Assembly: GCF_011075055.1 (NCBI RefSeq)
Contig: NW_025401150.1
Coordinates: 110,998-174,997, forward strand
Length of the DNA stretch: 64,000 nucleotides
Source: Mangifera indica
Taxonomy: Eukaryota; Streptophyta; Magnoliopsida; Sapindales; Anacardiaceae
Direction: 5' to 3'
The translations under genes and the position numbers were made by a program. Positions 1 through 11,671 of this stretch are shown piece by piece. A model generated the notes under the pieces. The model was given only the letters and a program-made list of their open reading frames with translations. It was not told the DNA's origin and did no database searches. Position 1 is the first letter of the stretch; every line of letters begins with the position of its first letter.

Positions 1-978
1 CTACATCGGAGATAATTTCCTTTGGTTGATAGATACGATTAATCACAAACATTGATTTAAGGATAGTTCCCAATGATCTAGAACCTGTCTATTTATGATG
101 TGGTAATATTTGATCCCTTGTACAACTGTATGCATCATCCATGTGACGTAACACCTAGTAGTCTCCATCCTCCTCCTTTATGTCTCATGCCTGCCATTTG
201 CATTAATAATCTACGCATCTAATTTGATAATGTTTCGTATAAGAGTAAACAATTTTCCATTGGAAGCTTGTCTTTAAAGCACATCTCTCAAATAAGGCTA
301 TTATTTAGGCTTTTGAATCATAAAAGCCTATTACTTTTAAACTATTGTCTCTTTGTGTTTCCTAATTACTAATACCATCATTCTCAACATCTATTACTGG
401 TTCAGGAACCTACTAGAATGGATTAGGATTTCTCACAATGTCTTTGCTCGATTTGCAATTTGTGCCGTTATCATAATTTAATCTTGGAAATTGATCATCA
501 TTATTGTCATTATCCTTAAGATTATAGTCCTTACCCGCATTGTCATCATTATCTTCATCACCATGATTCTTACAATACTTTTGGAAATTTTGTGGTTCTA
601 CTCAATCGTATGAGAGATGATCCTCTTTTTCTATCATATGAACCTCTTCATCTAGTTAATTGTCTCTTCCTTCAATAGGAGTTTGGGTAGCATAAAGTTT
701 TATCGATCTTTGTAGATTTCTTGATTCCATCATCATATACTCATGATCATCATCATTTTCGATATTAATAGGACCTACTGATGCATCACCCATGATAAAT
801 ATGTGGACATTTGCCTAACTTTGATCAAATCTTAGACAATTGCATATTTTGCTAACAAATCCTTTAAAATCAACATTTGTGTTAATACAGATCGGTCTCT
901 CCTTTCCACCAACATATTTTACTACATTATCATTACTTGTAATCTAATTCCCTCCGAAACGAATAATAAATCCGACCA
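1..978 (-). pseudogene. MULE transposase pseudogene, N-terminal part
   Basis: Read on the minus strand from an ATG at 978, the translation resembles the N-terminus of plant MuDR/MURA-like transposases. A PB1-like opening (NVVKYVGGKERP, later NDDDHEYMMMES) is followed by an acidic Asp/Asn-rich linker. Towards position 1 comes the stretch before the catalytic domain (YSCTRDQILPHH, then SRSLGTILKSMF and NRIYQPKEII). In-frame stops follow GGN near the start and HHK near 95, so it is a pseudogene. The DDE domain would lie left of the window. The opening resembles that of the MULE transposase at 21040, though it is not the same copy. Family assignment is from recall of MULE proteins; the PB1-like label is inference. 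Confidence 0.6.
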
Positions 979-1820
979 TTTTCGTTTTTACCTACTTGTA
1001 TTGGTAAGTAAGCATTCAAAGTTTATGTTAAAAAAGGAACAAGTGAGATTGCCTAGTAGGCAATCTCGAAATAATGATAGGATCTCGCTTGTAGCTTAGA
1101 TCCCATTATTATTTTTGGTCTTTCTAGCATACAGAAAAACAAACTATAAATATTGTTTTCAATGAACATCCACGTCCCATTTGACCTACCAATTAGTACT
1201 CTAACTCCTTTAACATACACATATAACAACATTCAACAAACAAAATATAAAATAAATGTTACCATTTTTACAAATTCTCTAACAACATTATTTACTAAAT
1301 TTTATGCTAGATTAACTACTTTAGTATACAATCTTTGTTTTGCAACTATTACACCAACAAATACAGAAGAAATGGGTATAGATTTGATTATGATGAATTA
1401 TCTACAATATCTTTGAAAATATATTTTGCTTTTTCAGTGTTAAAAAGAACATATGTTGCTTGTGATTATAAAGATAAAGATATGGGTAGTTTTGGTATTT
1501 AACTAACAAAGTGGTATAATTGTTTAATAAAAAAAATGTGTGTTAAAAATGTATAGATAGACCTAAAAAGTGGTATTTTTTTTTAATATCCCTATATTAA
1601 TCTTGTACTTCTACGCCAAATTGAAAATAATTTCATTAGGCCTATATATGTCACCCACAATGAAATATATCATTTTCAAGATGTTTCTTAGTGTTAAAGC
1701 TTCTGTTTGTCCATGATTGTGGACATAATCACATATCTCAAATCAATGTTAAAAAATTTCAGTTTATATGAAATTAATAAGTAATGTATTGTAATTTGAT
1801 AAATGATATTGATTATGATT
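979..1820. other. AT-rich spacer with one short hairpin
   Basis: No gene is recognised here. The only open frame (1153-1416 plus) is Thr/Asn-rich low-complexity translation without a known motif. A perfect 9-bp inverted repeat with a 5-nt loop lies at 1045-1067. Confidence 0.4.
1045..1067. repeat. Perfect short inverted repeat
   Basis: GAGATTGCC, loop TAGTA, GGCAATCTC: a 9-bp stem with no mismatch. No T-run or gene lies beside it, so no role is assigned. Confidence 0.6.
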
Positions 1821-3490
1821 GGGAAATTAAAATAATTGCCCATTTTGCCCTTTATTAAACAAAAATACCCACTTTTTCTATTCCTAAGCAAAAATACATA
1901 CTTTTCAAACTTTCAAGCAAAAATGCCTGAAATATTTTTTAAAATACCAAAATTAGCCTTCACCACATTTATATAAACCCTCTCGCTCTCACTCTCTTTA
2001 TATATATTTCTCATATCATTCAAACACTCACTGTCACTCTCATTTTTACTAAGTATCAATTATTGTGTTTGTTTGGAAGAAAAAAGATTGTATTTCTGAA
2101 ATTAAAAAAAATGAAATGTTAGATAATTATAAAAAAAATAACAAATATCGAAAAATGGAATTGAAATTTGAAATCTACATGTTGAAATAATGTAGAATGT
2201 TAAAAATAAAAAAAATCACTCAAAATTTTGAAAAATATGAGTTGAATTGTCCTAAAATGACCAAAACTTAAAAAACCGGATCTGAATATCGAAACTAGAT
2301 GTTGAAATATCTTAGAAATGAAAAAAACTGAAATTCAAAAATTACATAAGAAAACGGGCCTAAAAAACACAAAAATAAAGAAACAGACATAAAATTCGAA
2401 AATAACACGTCCAAGAACCCTAAATCAGGAAAAATAGATATAAAATTTGAAAACTAAATGTTGAATTAGCTTAGTATAACAAAAACCGAAAAATTGATCT
2501 AAAATTCGGGAATTACATCATAAAACAGGCTTAGAAAAGCACAAAAATAAAGAAATGGATGTCAAATTCAAAAATTATATATCGAAAAACCCTAAAACAA
2601 CAAAAATAAATATAAAATTTGAAAACTATACGTCAAAAAACCTTAGGTGTGAAAAATATCAATTTACCCCCTTATATATTTTCTACTCTCATATAGGTCC
2701 TATAGTTTTTCTTTGCCCTCGTATAAATTTTCTAATCTTCTTCAGGCTCTGTAGTTTCAAAAAAAGTCAATTTCGCCCAACCCCTTGTTCTCCTCGTGTT
2801 TCACGAATCATCCCTTAGGTTAATGTAAAATTTTTCACTCGCCCTTGGGGATTTCCCCGGCCTCCCTGGGTCCTAATACTTTGAAAAAATGAAAATTTCC
2901 CCCATCCCACGGGCATCATTTCCTGCTTGGGGGAGATTTAATTTAGCCTAAGGAATCCAAGAGTCTCTCGGGTCGGATCTTAGATAAAATAAACACATTT
3001 TTCAATAAAAAATCGTCATTTTAGTCTCTAGTTTCAATACAAATCAAATATATAAATATTATAACAAAATACATTAAAAAATTTCAATCAAAACAACCAA
3101 GAATCAACACATTTTATGCATTCTTTAAAATCGAAACCCTAAACATTTAACGCTCAAAATCTTTATCAAATTGTAATAATTTTAACAATAAAATTGATTC
3201 AAACAAGATTATGGATGATATACTAACCTTTTTTATCATTTTTGGTTGTCAGAAAACATGAAAAGTTGACAGAAAATGCTGCACCGTGAAAGACCTGTGG
3301 GAGACTCGTGAATTTATTTGAATTTTAAAAGTGTTCCAGGGGAAATTTGAGAAGAAATATGTAAAATTCTTGCTTCATATATAAGGGTATTTTGGTCATT
3401 GCAGAAAAGCAAGGCGTTTTTGCTTAATTCTTAAGTTTTTGGATAATTTCTTTAAACCCCCTTTGTTTTGGCCAATTGCTTTAATTTCCC
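1821..3490. mobile_element. Short non-autonomous MULE
   Basis: The left end GGGAAATTAAAATAATTG is mirrored by the right end, whose reverse complement starts GGGAAATTAAAGCAATTGG. The 9-bp flanks are ATTATGATT (1812-1820) and ATTAAGATA (3491-3499), 7 of 9 matching, as expected for an old Mutator-type target duplication. The left subterminal region (1840-2090, with AAGCAAAAATAC and a TCACTCTC tract) closely matches 19490-19740. The region 2640-3480 matches 25390-26190 of the large MULE at 19458-26198. This 1.67-kb element therefore looks like an internally deleted relative. It holds no transposase; its middle (2100-2660) is degenerate AT-rich repeat DNA. It ends about 680 bp before the VPS29 start codon. 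Confidence 0.7.
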
Positions 3491-3499
3491 ATTAAGATA

Positions 3500-4167
3500 A
3501 ACATCACACGTCCAGAATGAAAATTTTATCACTGTTAAGAATTTATAACTTTACTGTTTACTTTCTCTATTTTTTCTAAAAAATTTTTGAAAAATATTTG
3601 GAGTCCACTGGGGCAATTTCCCGTTCATGTCCCTCCCGTCGTCCATGTTAATCTTATATTTATTTATTAGGAATAATAAATAGCCTGCTCACAAATTCCA
3701 CAAGATATCAAAATAATAAGATATTTTATAGAGATAAAATTATGTACATTATAAAAAATATAATTCGGCATATTTTTATCATAATTGAATAATTGATAAA
3801 ATATTTTTATCTATTTTTTAAATAATAAAATGCAAGAAATTATGTTTTATCCCTACCCAGAATAAGTTAATCTCGAAGTCCAAACATCAGCGTTATGTAA
3901 ACAAGGTTGAACAGCCGAAAATTCAGTGATTGTGATGCTGTTCAGTAATTCTTACATCAACACCCACCCTGGTTTTTTCACTTTAGACCGCTGTTCTCCT
4001 TAATATCGTAATTCAAGCTCTTATCTTTACTAGCGAATTTCATTCTATTTAAGTTGATTTTGATCTGGGTATTTTGGGTTTTTATAAAATGTTAAATTTG
4101 ATGTGAGTTTGTGCAGATTTTGATAACGAGTGAATGTTGGGGAGATATTTAGCGTATTCTGTTGAAA
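3500..4167 (+). promoter_or_regulatory. VPS29 upstream region and 5' leader
   Basis: This is the space between the MULE end and the VPS29 ATG. The left part is very AT-rich (3650-3850). The right part (about 3900-4167) is less so and probably contains the transcript leader. A pyrimidine- and T-rich stretch ending GTGCAG at about 4116 could be the acceptor of a 5'-UTR intron. No TATA box could be fixed with confidence. Confidence 0.35.
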
Positions 4168-6262
4168 ATGGTGTTAGTATTAGCAATAGGAGACCTTCAC
4201 ATTCCTCACAGGGCATCTGATCTCCCACCAAAGTTCAAATCCATGCTTGTTCCTGGCAAGATTCAGCACATCATTTGCACTGGCAATCTCTCCATTAAGG
4301 TATTTCTGCTTTTCTTCAATAAAATTTTGGTTGCTATTGTCTTTGTGTAGTTATTTTTGGTAGATATTTACATATTAATTTTATTGAAAATGTTGGAGGT
4401 TGGCTTTTGTTCAATTTACGAATGAAACAAATAGGGTCCACAATTTGCTGACATATGGATTCTCTGCCAAATTACTACGTTTTTATCTATGTGCATCATT
4501 CTTTTTTGATGAATTAATCGTACTAGAAACTGTAGAATGATTTCACACTTGGACTGAGGATAATCAAGAAAGTTATCTATAGATGGTGAAATAGTGCAAC
4601 CATTTTGTCTACTGGATTGTTTGCTGGTGGGAAAATTCAATGGAAAAAAAAAAGTTATTGTTCAGTTCCTTTGGAATTCAAAATGAATCATTAAATTAGC
4701 TTCTTGAAATCATTATTTTGGTTATGAATGTTAACTCTTGGTGTGAAATGTGAAACTTTGTCATGGACTCAGATAATTCGAATCTATGAAAGACTCTACG
4801 TTAAAGTGTTGATGCCTGCTTTTATGTCATTGCTGCTGCTTGCCTTCTAGATCTTCATGGACTTTAGAAACTTGTATCATGTTTGTTGCACTACTCCATG
4901 AATCCTTCTCCAACATATCGATTCAAAAATATCTTGTTAGATCTACTCTTACAAATGCTCTTGATGATCAGGAAGTCCATGATTATTTGAAGAGTCTGTG
5001 TCCTGATTTGCATATCACTCGAGGTGAATATGATGAAGATTCACGTTATCCAGAAACTAAGACACTCACTATTGGTCAATTCAAACTTGGCATATGTCAT
5101 GGTCATCAGGTTTGGTTTTCCTTTTGTTTCTCCCAGGGTTTGTTCACTCAGTTGTGTTCTCTTATGTGAAGATATGTCTCTCCTGGTAATGGCTTCGTTT
5201 TTGTGCTTAGGTTGCTGTTGAATACATTGTCGCAAAATGAATGGTTTGTCCACAAGGAGTTGAATCACTAAAATTTGGTTATTTCAATTTTTCAACTATT
5301 CAAATGAAAATAAATTAGTGGATTTTTTTGGTATCAATAAGACATTGTACTAGGGTAGAGTGAAGCATGTGTTGAAATATGAAAATTTTTGTGATCGTGT
5401 AACCATAGTGTTATTAGTATAAGCCTAAAAACATTGTGGTGTTTTGTGTGCATGTATGATCGGAGAATTAAGAACCTTCTGGTTGCTGGTTTGTACTGGG
5501 ACTGTACTTAGGATGTGAAGCTACATAGTAAAAATCCATTAAAGGTAAAATCCAGACCTGTATTGTGGCATATTGGATGAAGGTAGGGTTCTGTAGGTGA
5601 AGAGTGTACATTAAGAGTGATAGTGTCTTGTGTACTTTAGGGAAAATGCCTTGTGTTGGAATTTTAATATCTTTATGCAGAAGCTAGTGTCAATCAACTG
5701 ACTGTCAAAACTCTTCTGGTTGTTAGTCTCTGCAGTCCAAGTTAATTTCCTGCAATCATGTTCAACTTAATTATGGCAATTCAACGTCAAAGCTCAATAT
5801 CTATAGCTCAACTTATGTCTTTAATTTACTTAAAGATTGTTTGTACATACATGCATTATCACCAAGTAATGTTTTGAATTTGATAGTGATTACGATTAAA
5901 AGTTCAGAATTTGCTTTGGTACTGATTCCGTTATCTCTCATTTTGCATTGAATCATCTTAAGGTGGTTCCCTGGGGTGACTTAGATTCGTTGGCAATGCT
6001 ACAGAGGCAATTGGATGTAGACATCCTTGTCACTGGCCATACTCATCAGTTCAAAGCCTACAAACACGAGGGCGGTGTTGTCATAAATCCTGGATCTGCT
6101 ACTGGTGCTTATAGTAGTTTCACATATGATGTTAACCCAAGCTTCGTACTCATGGACATTGATGGTTTGCGTGTTGTGGTTTACGTATATGAACTAATTG
6201 ATGGCGAGGTAAAGGTTGATAAAATTGATTTTAAGAAGACAGCAACTACTCCGCGTTCATGA
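4168..6262 (+). CDS. VPS29: VPS29, retromer cargo-recognition subunit (3 coding exons)
   Basis: Coding exons are 4168-4299 (44 codons), 4972-5109 (46) and 5963-6262 (99 plus TGA). They join in phase 0 with GT donors (AAG/GTATTT, CAG/GTTTGG) and AG acceptors, giving 189 residues, against about 190 for plant VPS29. The protein opens [15 protein letters not shown]. It keeps the calcineurin-like phosphoesterase fold signatures GDLH (8-11), CTGN (37-40), RGEYDED, CHGHQ and GHTHQF, with the GSATGAYS loop near the C-terminus. VPS29 is the phosphoesterase-fold scaffold of the VPS26-VPS29-VPS35 retromer core on endosomes/prevacuolar compartments, which recycles vacuolar sorting receptors. The fold binds metal in some family members, but its role is protein binding with VPS35. 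The ATG was chosen because it starts the conserved N-terminus. No break is seen, so this looks functional. Confidence 0.95.
4300..4971 (+). other. VPS29 intron 1
   Basis: 672-bp intron, GT at 4300 and AG ending at 4971, between the [10 protein letters not shown] and EVHDYLK coding blocks. Nothing else is recognised in it. Confidence 0.85.
5110..5962 (+). other. VPS29 intron 2
   Basis: 853-bp intron, GT at 5110 after CHGHQ and AG ending at 5962 before VVPWGDLDS. No embedded gene or repeat is recognised. Confidence 0.85.
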
Positions 6263-6450
6263 ACTATCTGATGGAGAAGGATGACAATGGATTTTAAGAA
6301 GACAGCAATTACTCGATTGACAGACTGGTGCAATTTTGTGATGATGCCAACTTCATTCCTTTGTTTCTTTTGTGTAGATCGAAGCTTTATTTTTAATGAA
6401 ATTCAGAATTTTCCTATGTAGTTTTGATTGATGCAAAAATAATAAATTGG
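6263..6450 (+). terminator. VPS29 3'UTR with candidate poly(A) signal
   Basis: AATAAA at 6441-6446 lies about 180 nt after the stop, a usual distance for a plant transcript. Directly after the stop, 6283-6315 repeats the last coding bases (GATTTTAAGAAGACAGCAA occurs at 6229 and again near 6291), a small local duplication. Confidence 0.5.
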
Positions 6451-6683
6451 GATGAGTAATTTAGAGTTCTTTTGGGTACATATCTTTGTTGTCTGAATTT
6501 CTATGTCATGGTGCTACATTGCTCATGTAGGGACGTGTTCAAGGGTTTGATAAACGAAAAACAATATTATTTTGATCGAAGTTCATAAGCTTCAATTGAT
6601 ATATTATGATGATGGTTTGTGACTGAAGTTCTTAAGCTTCATTCCTTTGTTTCTTTTGTGTAGATTAAAACTTTATTTTTAAG
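6352..6683 (+). repeat. Duplicated 3'UTR segment downstream of VPS29
   Basis: The stretch at 6352-6400 (TTCATTCCTTTGTTTCTTTT, then TGTGTAGAT and CTTTATTTTTAA) recurs with few changes at 6637-6683. The two copies are about 285 bp apart. The sequence between them holds nothing recognisable. Confidence 0.65.
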
Positions 6684-6719
6684 AAAAAGTACAGAAGATA
6701 TGTTATCATATGATTAGGG

Positions 6720-7500
6720 GTATTATTTTATCTTTAATTTAAGATATTTTAATTATATGGTGATATATTATTTGTATATCCAAATTGTGTATAAAACATA
6801 TGTATTCATAATTTTATTGTTTGTGATTATAATAATTATGTTCCATATGATGGAATGTATGTGGTATAACTATGATTGTGGTGGAGATGAGACTAATGAC
6901 ATAGGAACATTGGATTTATTCCGTATCAATTGAAATCCTTGATTGTGTTTGCCCAAGATTTTTTTCAATTTTGTAAATTAAGTCCCATCTTATGATTAGA
7001 AATCTAAGTAATTATTATCTATGGATTTTAATAAACACGGTTTTTATTAAAATGATTTAAGCCAATTTAACTTGGAGACTCTTATGCTCTAACATTCCCC
7101 TTTAAGTGTAACTATGCTACACACTGACATTTGTCATATATGAGGTGATCATATAAACTTTGATCCACTTGTTATACATAGAGTGACCCATCTAAACTTG
7201 CCGAGTTCGAAATAAAGTCTTGTTCTTTTTTCTTAGCTCATAGTGTATGGGTTTAAACTTAAGAGTTTGACTCTTTTCCCGCCATGTTTAAATTGTTTTG
7301 GATTAATGACTGCTAGAGATTTTAAGGCTCTGATATCATGTACATACACATACATGTAGAAATAGATGAATAAATGAAAAATATTATAATTAAAATACAA
7401 TATAATATTTAAATTTAATTACAAAATTAACTTGAATAATTGGATTTGGAACACTTACTTCAAAACATAGTTTCAAAGCACTAGTGACATATCCACCTAA
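6720..7500 (-). mobile_element. LTR-retroelement (TRIM-like) remnant
   Basis: On the minus strand, a primer-binding-like site TGATATCAGAGCC (7338-7326) follows an LTR-like end TGTACA. It is followed by a 244-bp non-coding interior, then a purine tract AAAGGGGAA (7103-7095), then a new LTR-like start TGTTAGAGC (from 7094 leftward). PBS, tiny interior and polypurine tract in this order suggest a terminal-repeat retrotransposon in miniature. The expected 5' LTR copy of the TGTTAGAGC start was not found to the right, so the element is truncated or the call is wrong. The stretch from about 6720 to 6900 is plain AT-rich DNA. Confidence 0.35.
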
Positions 7501-8205
7501 TGGTGTCAGGCTCGGCCTATCACGCTAATGGGTTGGGTCGGGCCCGAGACCCATACAGTAATGGACTTTCAAGTCAGGTCGGCTCATTGATATGTAAAGG
7601 TCCAAAGCCCGACGTATATAATAATGGGTCTTAATTGAGCTGAGTCAAACTTTAATTGGGTCGGGGCGACCCATTTAAACGATATTTTTTAAAAAAAATT
7701 CAATTAAAATTTTTAAACACAAATTATTTTTCAATTATTAAAACTGAGGACAGTATCCCGAATATGTTATTTATAATCTCTCACTTGTGGCAGAGAAATA
7801 CTGTGGTTACATGATGAAAAATATTATAAATTAATAACATAGTACAAATAAATTAATTTACATATTGTATAAATTACAAAACATAAATAAAATATATATA
7901 TTATATATCATTTATCTACTCATCTTCAACATCCAAATCTCTAAATTCTTCAAAGATATCTTCTATCATACGATTCTGTATTTTGAAATCAGTTTTAACC
8001 TAATCTTTCATACACCTTATCGCTTTAAACATATTTGGGTGTAAATTGGATCATCTATCATCCAACATATATCCACTAGCACTAAAAGTGGATTTTGATG
8101 CTATAGTTAACACCGACGGTGTTAGTAGATCTCGGGGCATGATAGCAAGTACAGGAAAAGTTTCTACCTTGTCTTTCCACCATGCCAAAACATCCAGTTT
8201 TTCAA
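7501..8205 (-). pseudogene. hAT transposase pseudogene, C-terminal dimerisation domain and 3' end
   Basis: The minus-strand translation from about 8197 reads LDVLAWWKDKVETFPVLAIM, then PRDLLTPSVLTIASKSTF and SASGYMLDDR, a stop, and SNLHPNMFKAI. This is the hAT C-terminal dimerisation region of Ac/RICESLEEPER-like transposases (WW, PVL, A.D.L..P.S.VAS...FS.....DD.R...P). The reading ends near 7918 in VEDE plus stop. The stretch 7501-7680, with repeated GGGTCGGGC-like motifs, resembles the subterminal region common in hAT elements. Everything N-terminal is absent: at about 8205 the sequence switches to gypsy gag-protease. The stop and truncation mark a pseudogene. Confidence 0.65.
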
Positions 8206-9700
8206 TATTATATCTTAGAATATAATTTCTGGATAATGGTCAATATTGATATAATTATAAAATTGACCATAATTTGTACTTTAATTGGTTGACTAATCTA
8301 TCAACTAAACTCTTGGCTACAAAATAGTAAGTAGCACCATAATCAATCAAAATATATAAAGGGCTAAAAAAGGTAAGAAATCTAATTAGTCACTGTTGAT
8401 GGGTTAGCCTCAGTGAATTCCTAGGTGATGGTGAACACTCTGGCAGTGGCTTCTCCCATTGGCTACTTAACCCAGGTCAAAATCTAGCAATATGCATTGG
8501 CTAATGACACTTGAAACATATTGTTTGCCTAATCAAGCATTCTCCCTTGTAATGCCTACCACATTTTTAACAAACTGGAATCTTTTATCTTATCTGTTTC
8601 TTATTATTCTTCTAACCCTTCTTATTATCCTTAGATTGGAATGATCTCTTCCTTTTTCTTTCTAGAGGATGTCCTCTCTAAATTTGGATACTACTATTAC
8701 TTGGTTGTGGCACTGGCACTGGTACTGGTATTGTTATTACATCCTCTTAACAAACACCTAAACTCTTAAGAATCTGCTCAAGGCTTTACTATAAGTTTGG
8801 GGTAACTGTGCAGCTGTTATAACGCCTCGAGTTATAGTTGGATTGAGCTCATACACAAACTTTTCCATCTGTCCAATCTTGGTGTTAATTATCTTAGAGG
8901 CATACCTTGCTAGATGGTTGAACTTATTAAAATACTCTTTTTACCAAATTTGTGCCCTGAGTCAATGTTATGAACTCCTAAACCTTATTCATGTCATATA
9001 TACACCTCTGTATTTAGCCTCAAATCTTTTTTTGGAACTTTGACCTAGATATCAATGAAATCTTACTTGTCTCTCGGACCAGGTTTCACCATATTCTAGT
9101 ACTAGAGTTAAAGAAGTAGGTGGCATATTTGACTCATTCTTGATTTGTCATGTCAAATAGGGCTATAACACTCTCTATTTACTCTAGCCATTCCTTAACT
9201 ACAACCAGGTCATTTGCACTATCAAATTTCTGAGGTTGATGCATAGTAGGTAGATAAAAAGTGGGGTGCAACTGAGTATTGGCTAGTACTATTGTTAGTG
9301 TGGATTTCTCCTCTACTAAGCCTTGTTCTTATACCGACAATGTTTGAACCGACTTACTAGCAAGAACTGGAGTACCTTTTTGCTCCATTAGCACCTCTCT
9401 GATCAAGTTTCTGACATCATTAGCACTTAAACCTACCTGGGGAACTTGAGGAACTACCCCATACTCTAGGTCCCCTATAGTTTTACTGTTTGCATGTCTC
9501 CAACATTAGCTCAAGTCTATCTTATTTTTCTTGAAAAAACCCATAACTATGACTCTCCACATAAACTTAGTAGACATCGTAAAATTTTACTTACAATGAT
9601 GGGCTATAAATGCGGTTGGCATGACATGAGAGATTTACATTATCACTTTACTTGACTACACATATCCCTAAGGCATCTTTTGGATATCAAAATCATACTC
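8206..9700 (-). pseudogene. Ty3/gypsy gag-protease pseudogene
   Basis: Read leftward from near 9620, the degenerate gag gives DVRNLIREVLMEQKG, then QPQKFDSANDLVV, ESVIALFDMTNQE, VKYATYFF and YEKFVYELNP-like text. It is parallel to the gag of the element at 53256 (IESVMALFDMTDQERVRYAT). A zinc-knuckle remnant (TICFKCH..MHIARF) lies near 8520. A protease start, DYGATYYFVAKSLVDRL, lies near 8330, where DSGATHSF is the family norm. Stops and frame changes are frequent. Reverse transcriptase and integrase are missing, as the sequence joins hAT DNA at about 8205. Translation was done by eye, so exact residues in the broken parts are approximate. Confidence 0.6.
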
Positions 9701-9708
9701 TAATACCA
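9697..9708 (-). other. Gypsy primer-binding site (tRNA-iMet type)
   Basis: The minus strand reads TGGTATTAGAGT, next to the LTR end GGGTGTTACA plus AGT. It differs at two positions from the intact PBS TGGTATCAGAGC at 56170. Confidence 0.7.
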
Positions 9709-10662
9709 ACTTGTAACACCCTTTCCAAAAGTACTGCCCTACAGAAAAAATGTCACCAGTTAGACCAGTTAAGCATGCATTTATTTCAGAAACATATGAT
9801 AAATCTCATAAAATCTTTAAATAAAACATCATTATTAATCATTCAAAATTATGAAAATTCCCTTTAAAACATATAAGTTGGAAACGTGCGAAAGATGTCA
9901 ATACATGAAAATAAACTAAAAAGTCATGAATAGGTGTAACCAAATACATAAAACAAATAAAAAGGAACATTAAGTGAAAACATCAAGAAAATAATGAAAA
10001 TTCCCTCTTCTTCTTTATGCTTGCGGACCACCACTCGTCTCACAACCGTCATGATCAGCTACATCTGCACAGATGAAAATAAGAGAGTGAGTGAAAAAAA
10101 AAAAAACTCAGTAAGTTTGAGACTCAATTGTTAACTTTTTCATAATCCCCGAAATCCCCTTATCTCAACCCATGCTATCTCTACCATCCAAAGTCGAACC
10201 TTGAACTCCCATTAGGACGATGTTGGGTCTTATATCTAATCTTGTACCCATTTTAAACTCTAGGAGATGTCTAGGTTACATCTCATACATGACCTTCTTC
10301 CTTGTGGCTTCTCCTCTTGTAACATTTTCTTATATACATAGGGTTGCATCTTGCTAACACAGGTATATGCCCTTTTGATATTTAATGCACTTTCCATTTT
10401 CAAACTTATCTTAACCATACTACTTCTTAGGGGTATTTTAGTTATCTCACCCCACACACGGCTGTGTAAAAGTCGTACACAAGTAAGCCTACATGCCTAA
10501 GTTAACTAGTCAACAGTTAATGATTCCTAACATTCGTTGGAACATCGAAAAACTTAACTTGAATATTGGGTATTACGTACACGAGTACATATTCCATACC
10601 ACATGATCGTGTGTCGTATCTAAAAAATGGACGAGTAGCTGATTTCACACCCTAATTCAGCT

Positions 10663-10667
10663 TTTAC
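10663..10667. repeat. Target-site duplication TTTAC, left copy
   Basis: TTTAC directly precedes the left copia LTR. The identical 5 bp follows the right LTR at 16378-16382, which defines the insertion exactly. Confidence 0.9.
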
Positions 10668-10914
10668 TGAACGGTGGATTGAGTCAAGATTGACACTTAG
10701 CTAGGTTGGGGTTTGGGAAAGTTTTCTGAAGAACAACAGAGGAAATATGAAAAGAGAGATTCTTTTTCTGGCTTTTTTTTTTTTATTAACTGAACACTTT
10801 TGTTTAGTTACAACGCATATATATTCACCAGTACAATAGAAACACATGTGCATATAAAGTGAACATACTTTTTGCTTGAGATTACTATTCTACCCATCAC
10901 TAGTTGTACTAACA
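10668..10914 (-). repeat. Copia 3' LTR
   Basis: 247 bp, plus-strand ends TGAACGGTGG...TACTAACA, so TG...CA termini on both strands. It carries 13 bp not present in the right copy (near 10834) and a 12-T run. Confidence 0.92.
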
Positions 10915-10925
10915 TCGCCCCTTAA
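10915..10925 (-). other. Copia polypurine tract
   Basis: The minus strand reads TTAAGGGGCGA directly before the 3' LTR start TGTTAG. This is the expected place for plus-strand DNA priming. Confidence 0.65.
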
Positions 10926-11671
10926 ACTGAGCAATCTTTCAATTCTGCCACAGCTTCAACTCACACTTTTAGCAACATATCTAACCATACCAACAGATGG
11001 TTATTCACCATATCAATATTTGAACATCTTTATTTTCCTTCAACTTTTGGTATTCCCAGAATACTATTATTACTCACAGTGATATTTGAGGACAGAGTCT
11101 TGTTGGACAATGATATAAAGTGCTCCAAACTACACAAATTTAGAGCATCCCTTAAAGTTGTAAACTGTCCAGCTGCTAGAGGTTTTGTTAAGACATCTGC
11201 CTTCTGGAATTCAGTTAGAACATACTGGATGACAAGTTGTTTTCCTGTGACCTGATCCCTGATAAAGTGGGCATCAATCTCAATGTGTTTTGTTCGAGAA
11301 TGATAAATAGGATTAGAGGCTAATGAACTTGCACTTTAGTTGTCACACCACACAATAGGAGGTACAGAGAATTGTAAGCCCAGCTCAGTGAATAGACTTT
11401 TTACCCATGTTATCTCAGTGGCTGTTTGAGAGAGAGCCCTATACTCAGCCTCAGTGGAAGATAGTGCCACGACATTCTGCTTTTTAGAACTTCATTAAAT
11501 AAGATTTGGACCAAGGAAGAGACAATATCCAGTGGTTGATCTCTTATCATGGAGACTACTTGCCCAGTCAACATCAGAAAAACAATTCAACTGTAGCATG
11601 CTTCTTGAAATGAATTGCAAACTAAAACTCATGGTCTCTTTTATGTACCTAAGTACCCTTTTACAGGCCTG
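10926..11671 (-). pseudogene. Copia RNase H remnant after the pol stop
   Basis: The reading frame of the 980-residue ORF continues past its stop at 11672 with recognisable copia RNase H text: QACKRVLRYIKE, then SSKKQNVVALSSTEAEYRAL, and SRTKHIEIDAHFIRDQ. It is broken by adjacent stops at 11492-11497 (before SSKKQ) and one at 11336-11338 (after WCDN). The domain is thus present but cannot be made from one frame. Confidence 0.8.

Noticed and set aside
1153..1416. 87-codon open frame as a gene
   Set aside because: Thr/Asn-rich, AT-biased translation with no motif, no splice context and no neighbour support.
8206..9700. Plant pararetrovirus or virus-like insertion
   Set aside because: Gag and protease text parallels the chromodomain gypsy element at 53256, with a retrotransposon PBS and LTR beside it; no movement or coat protein was seen.
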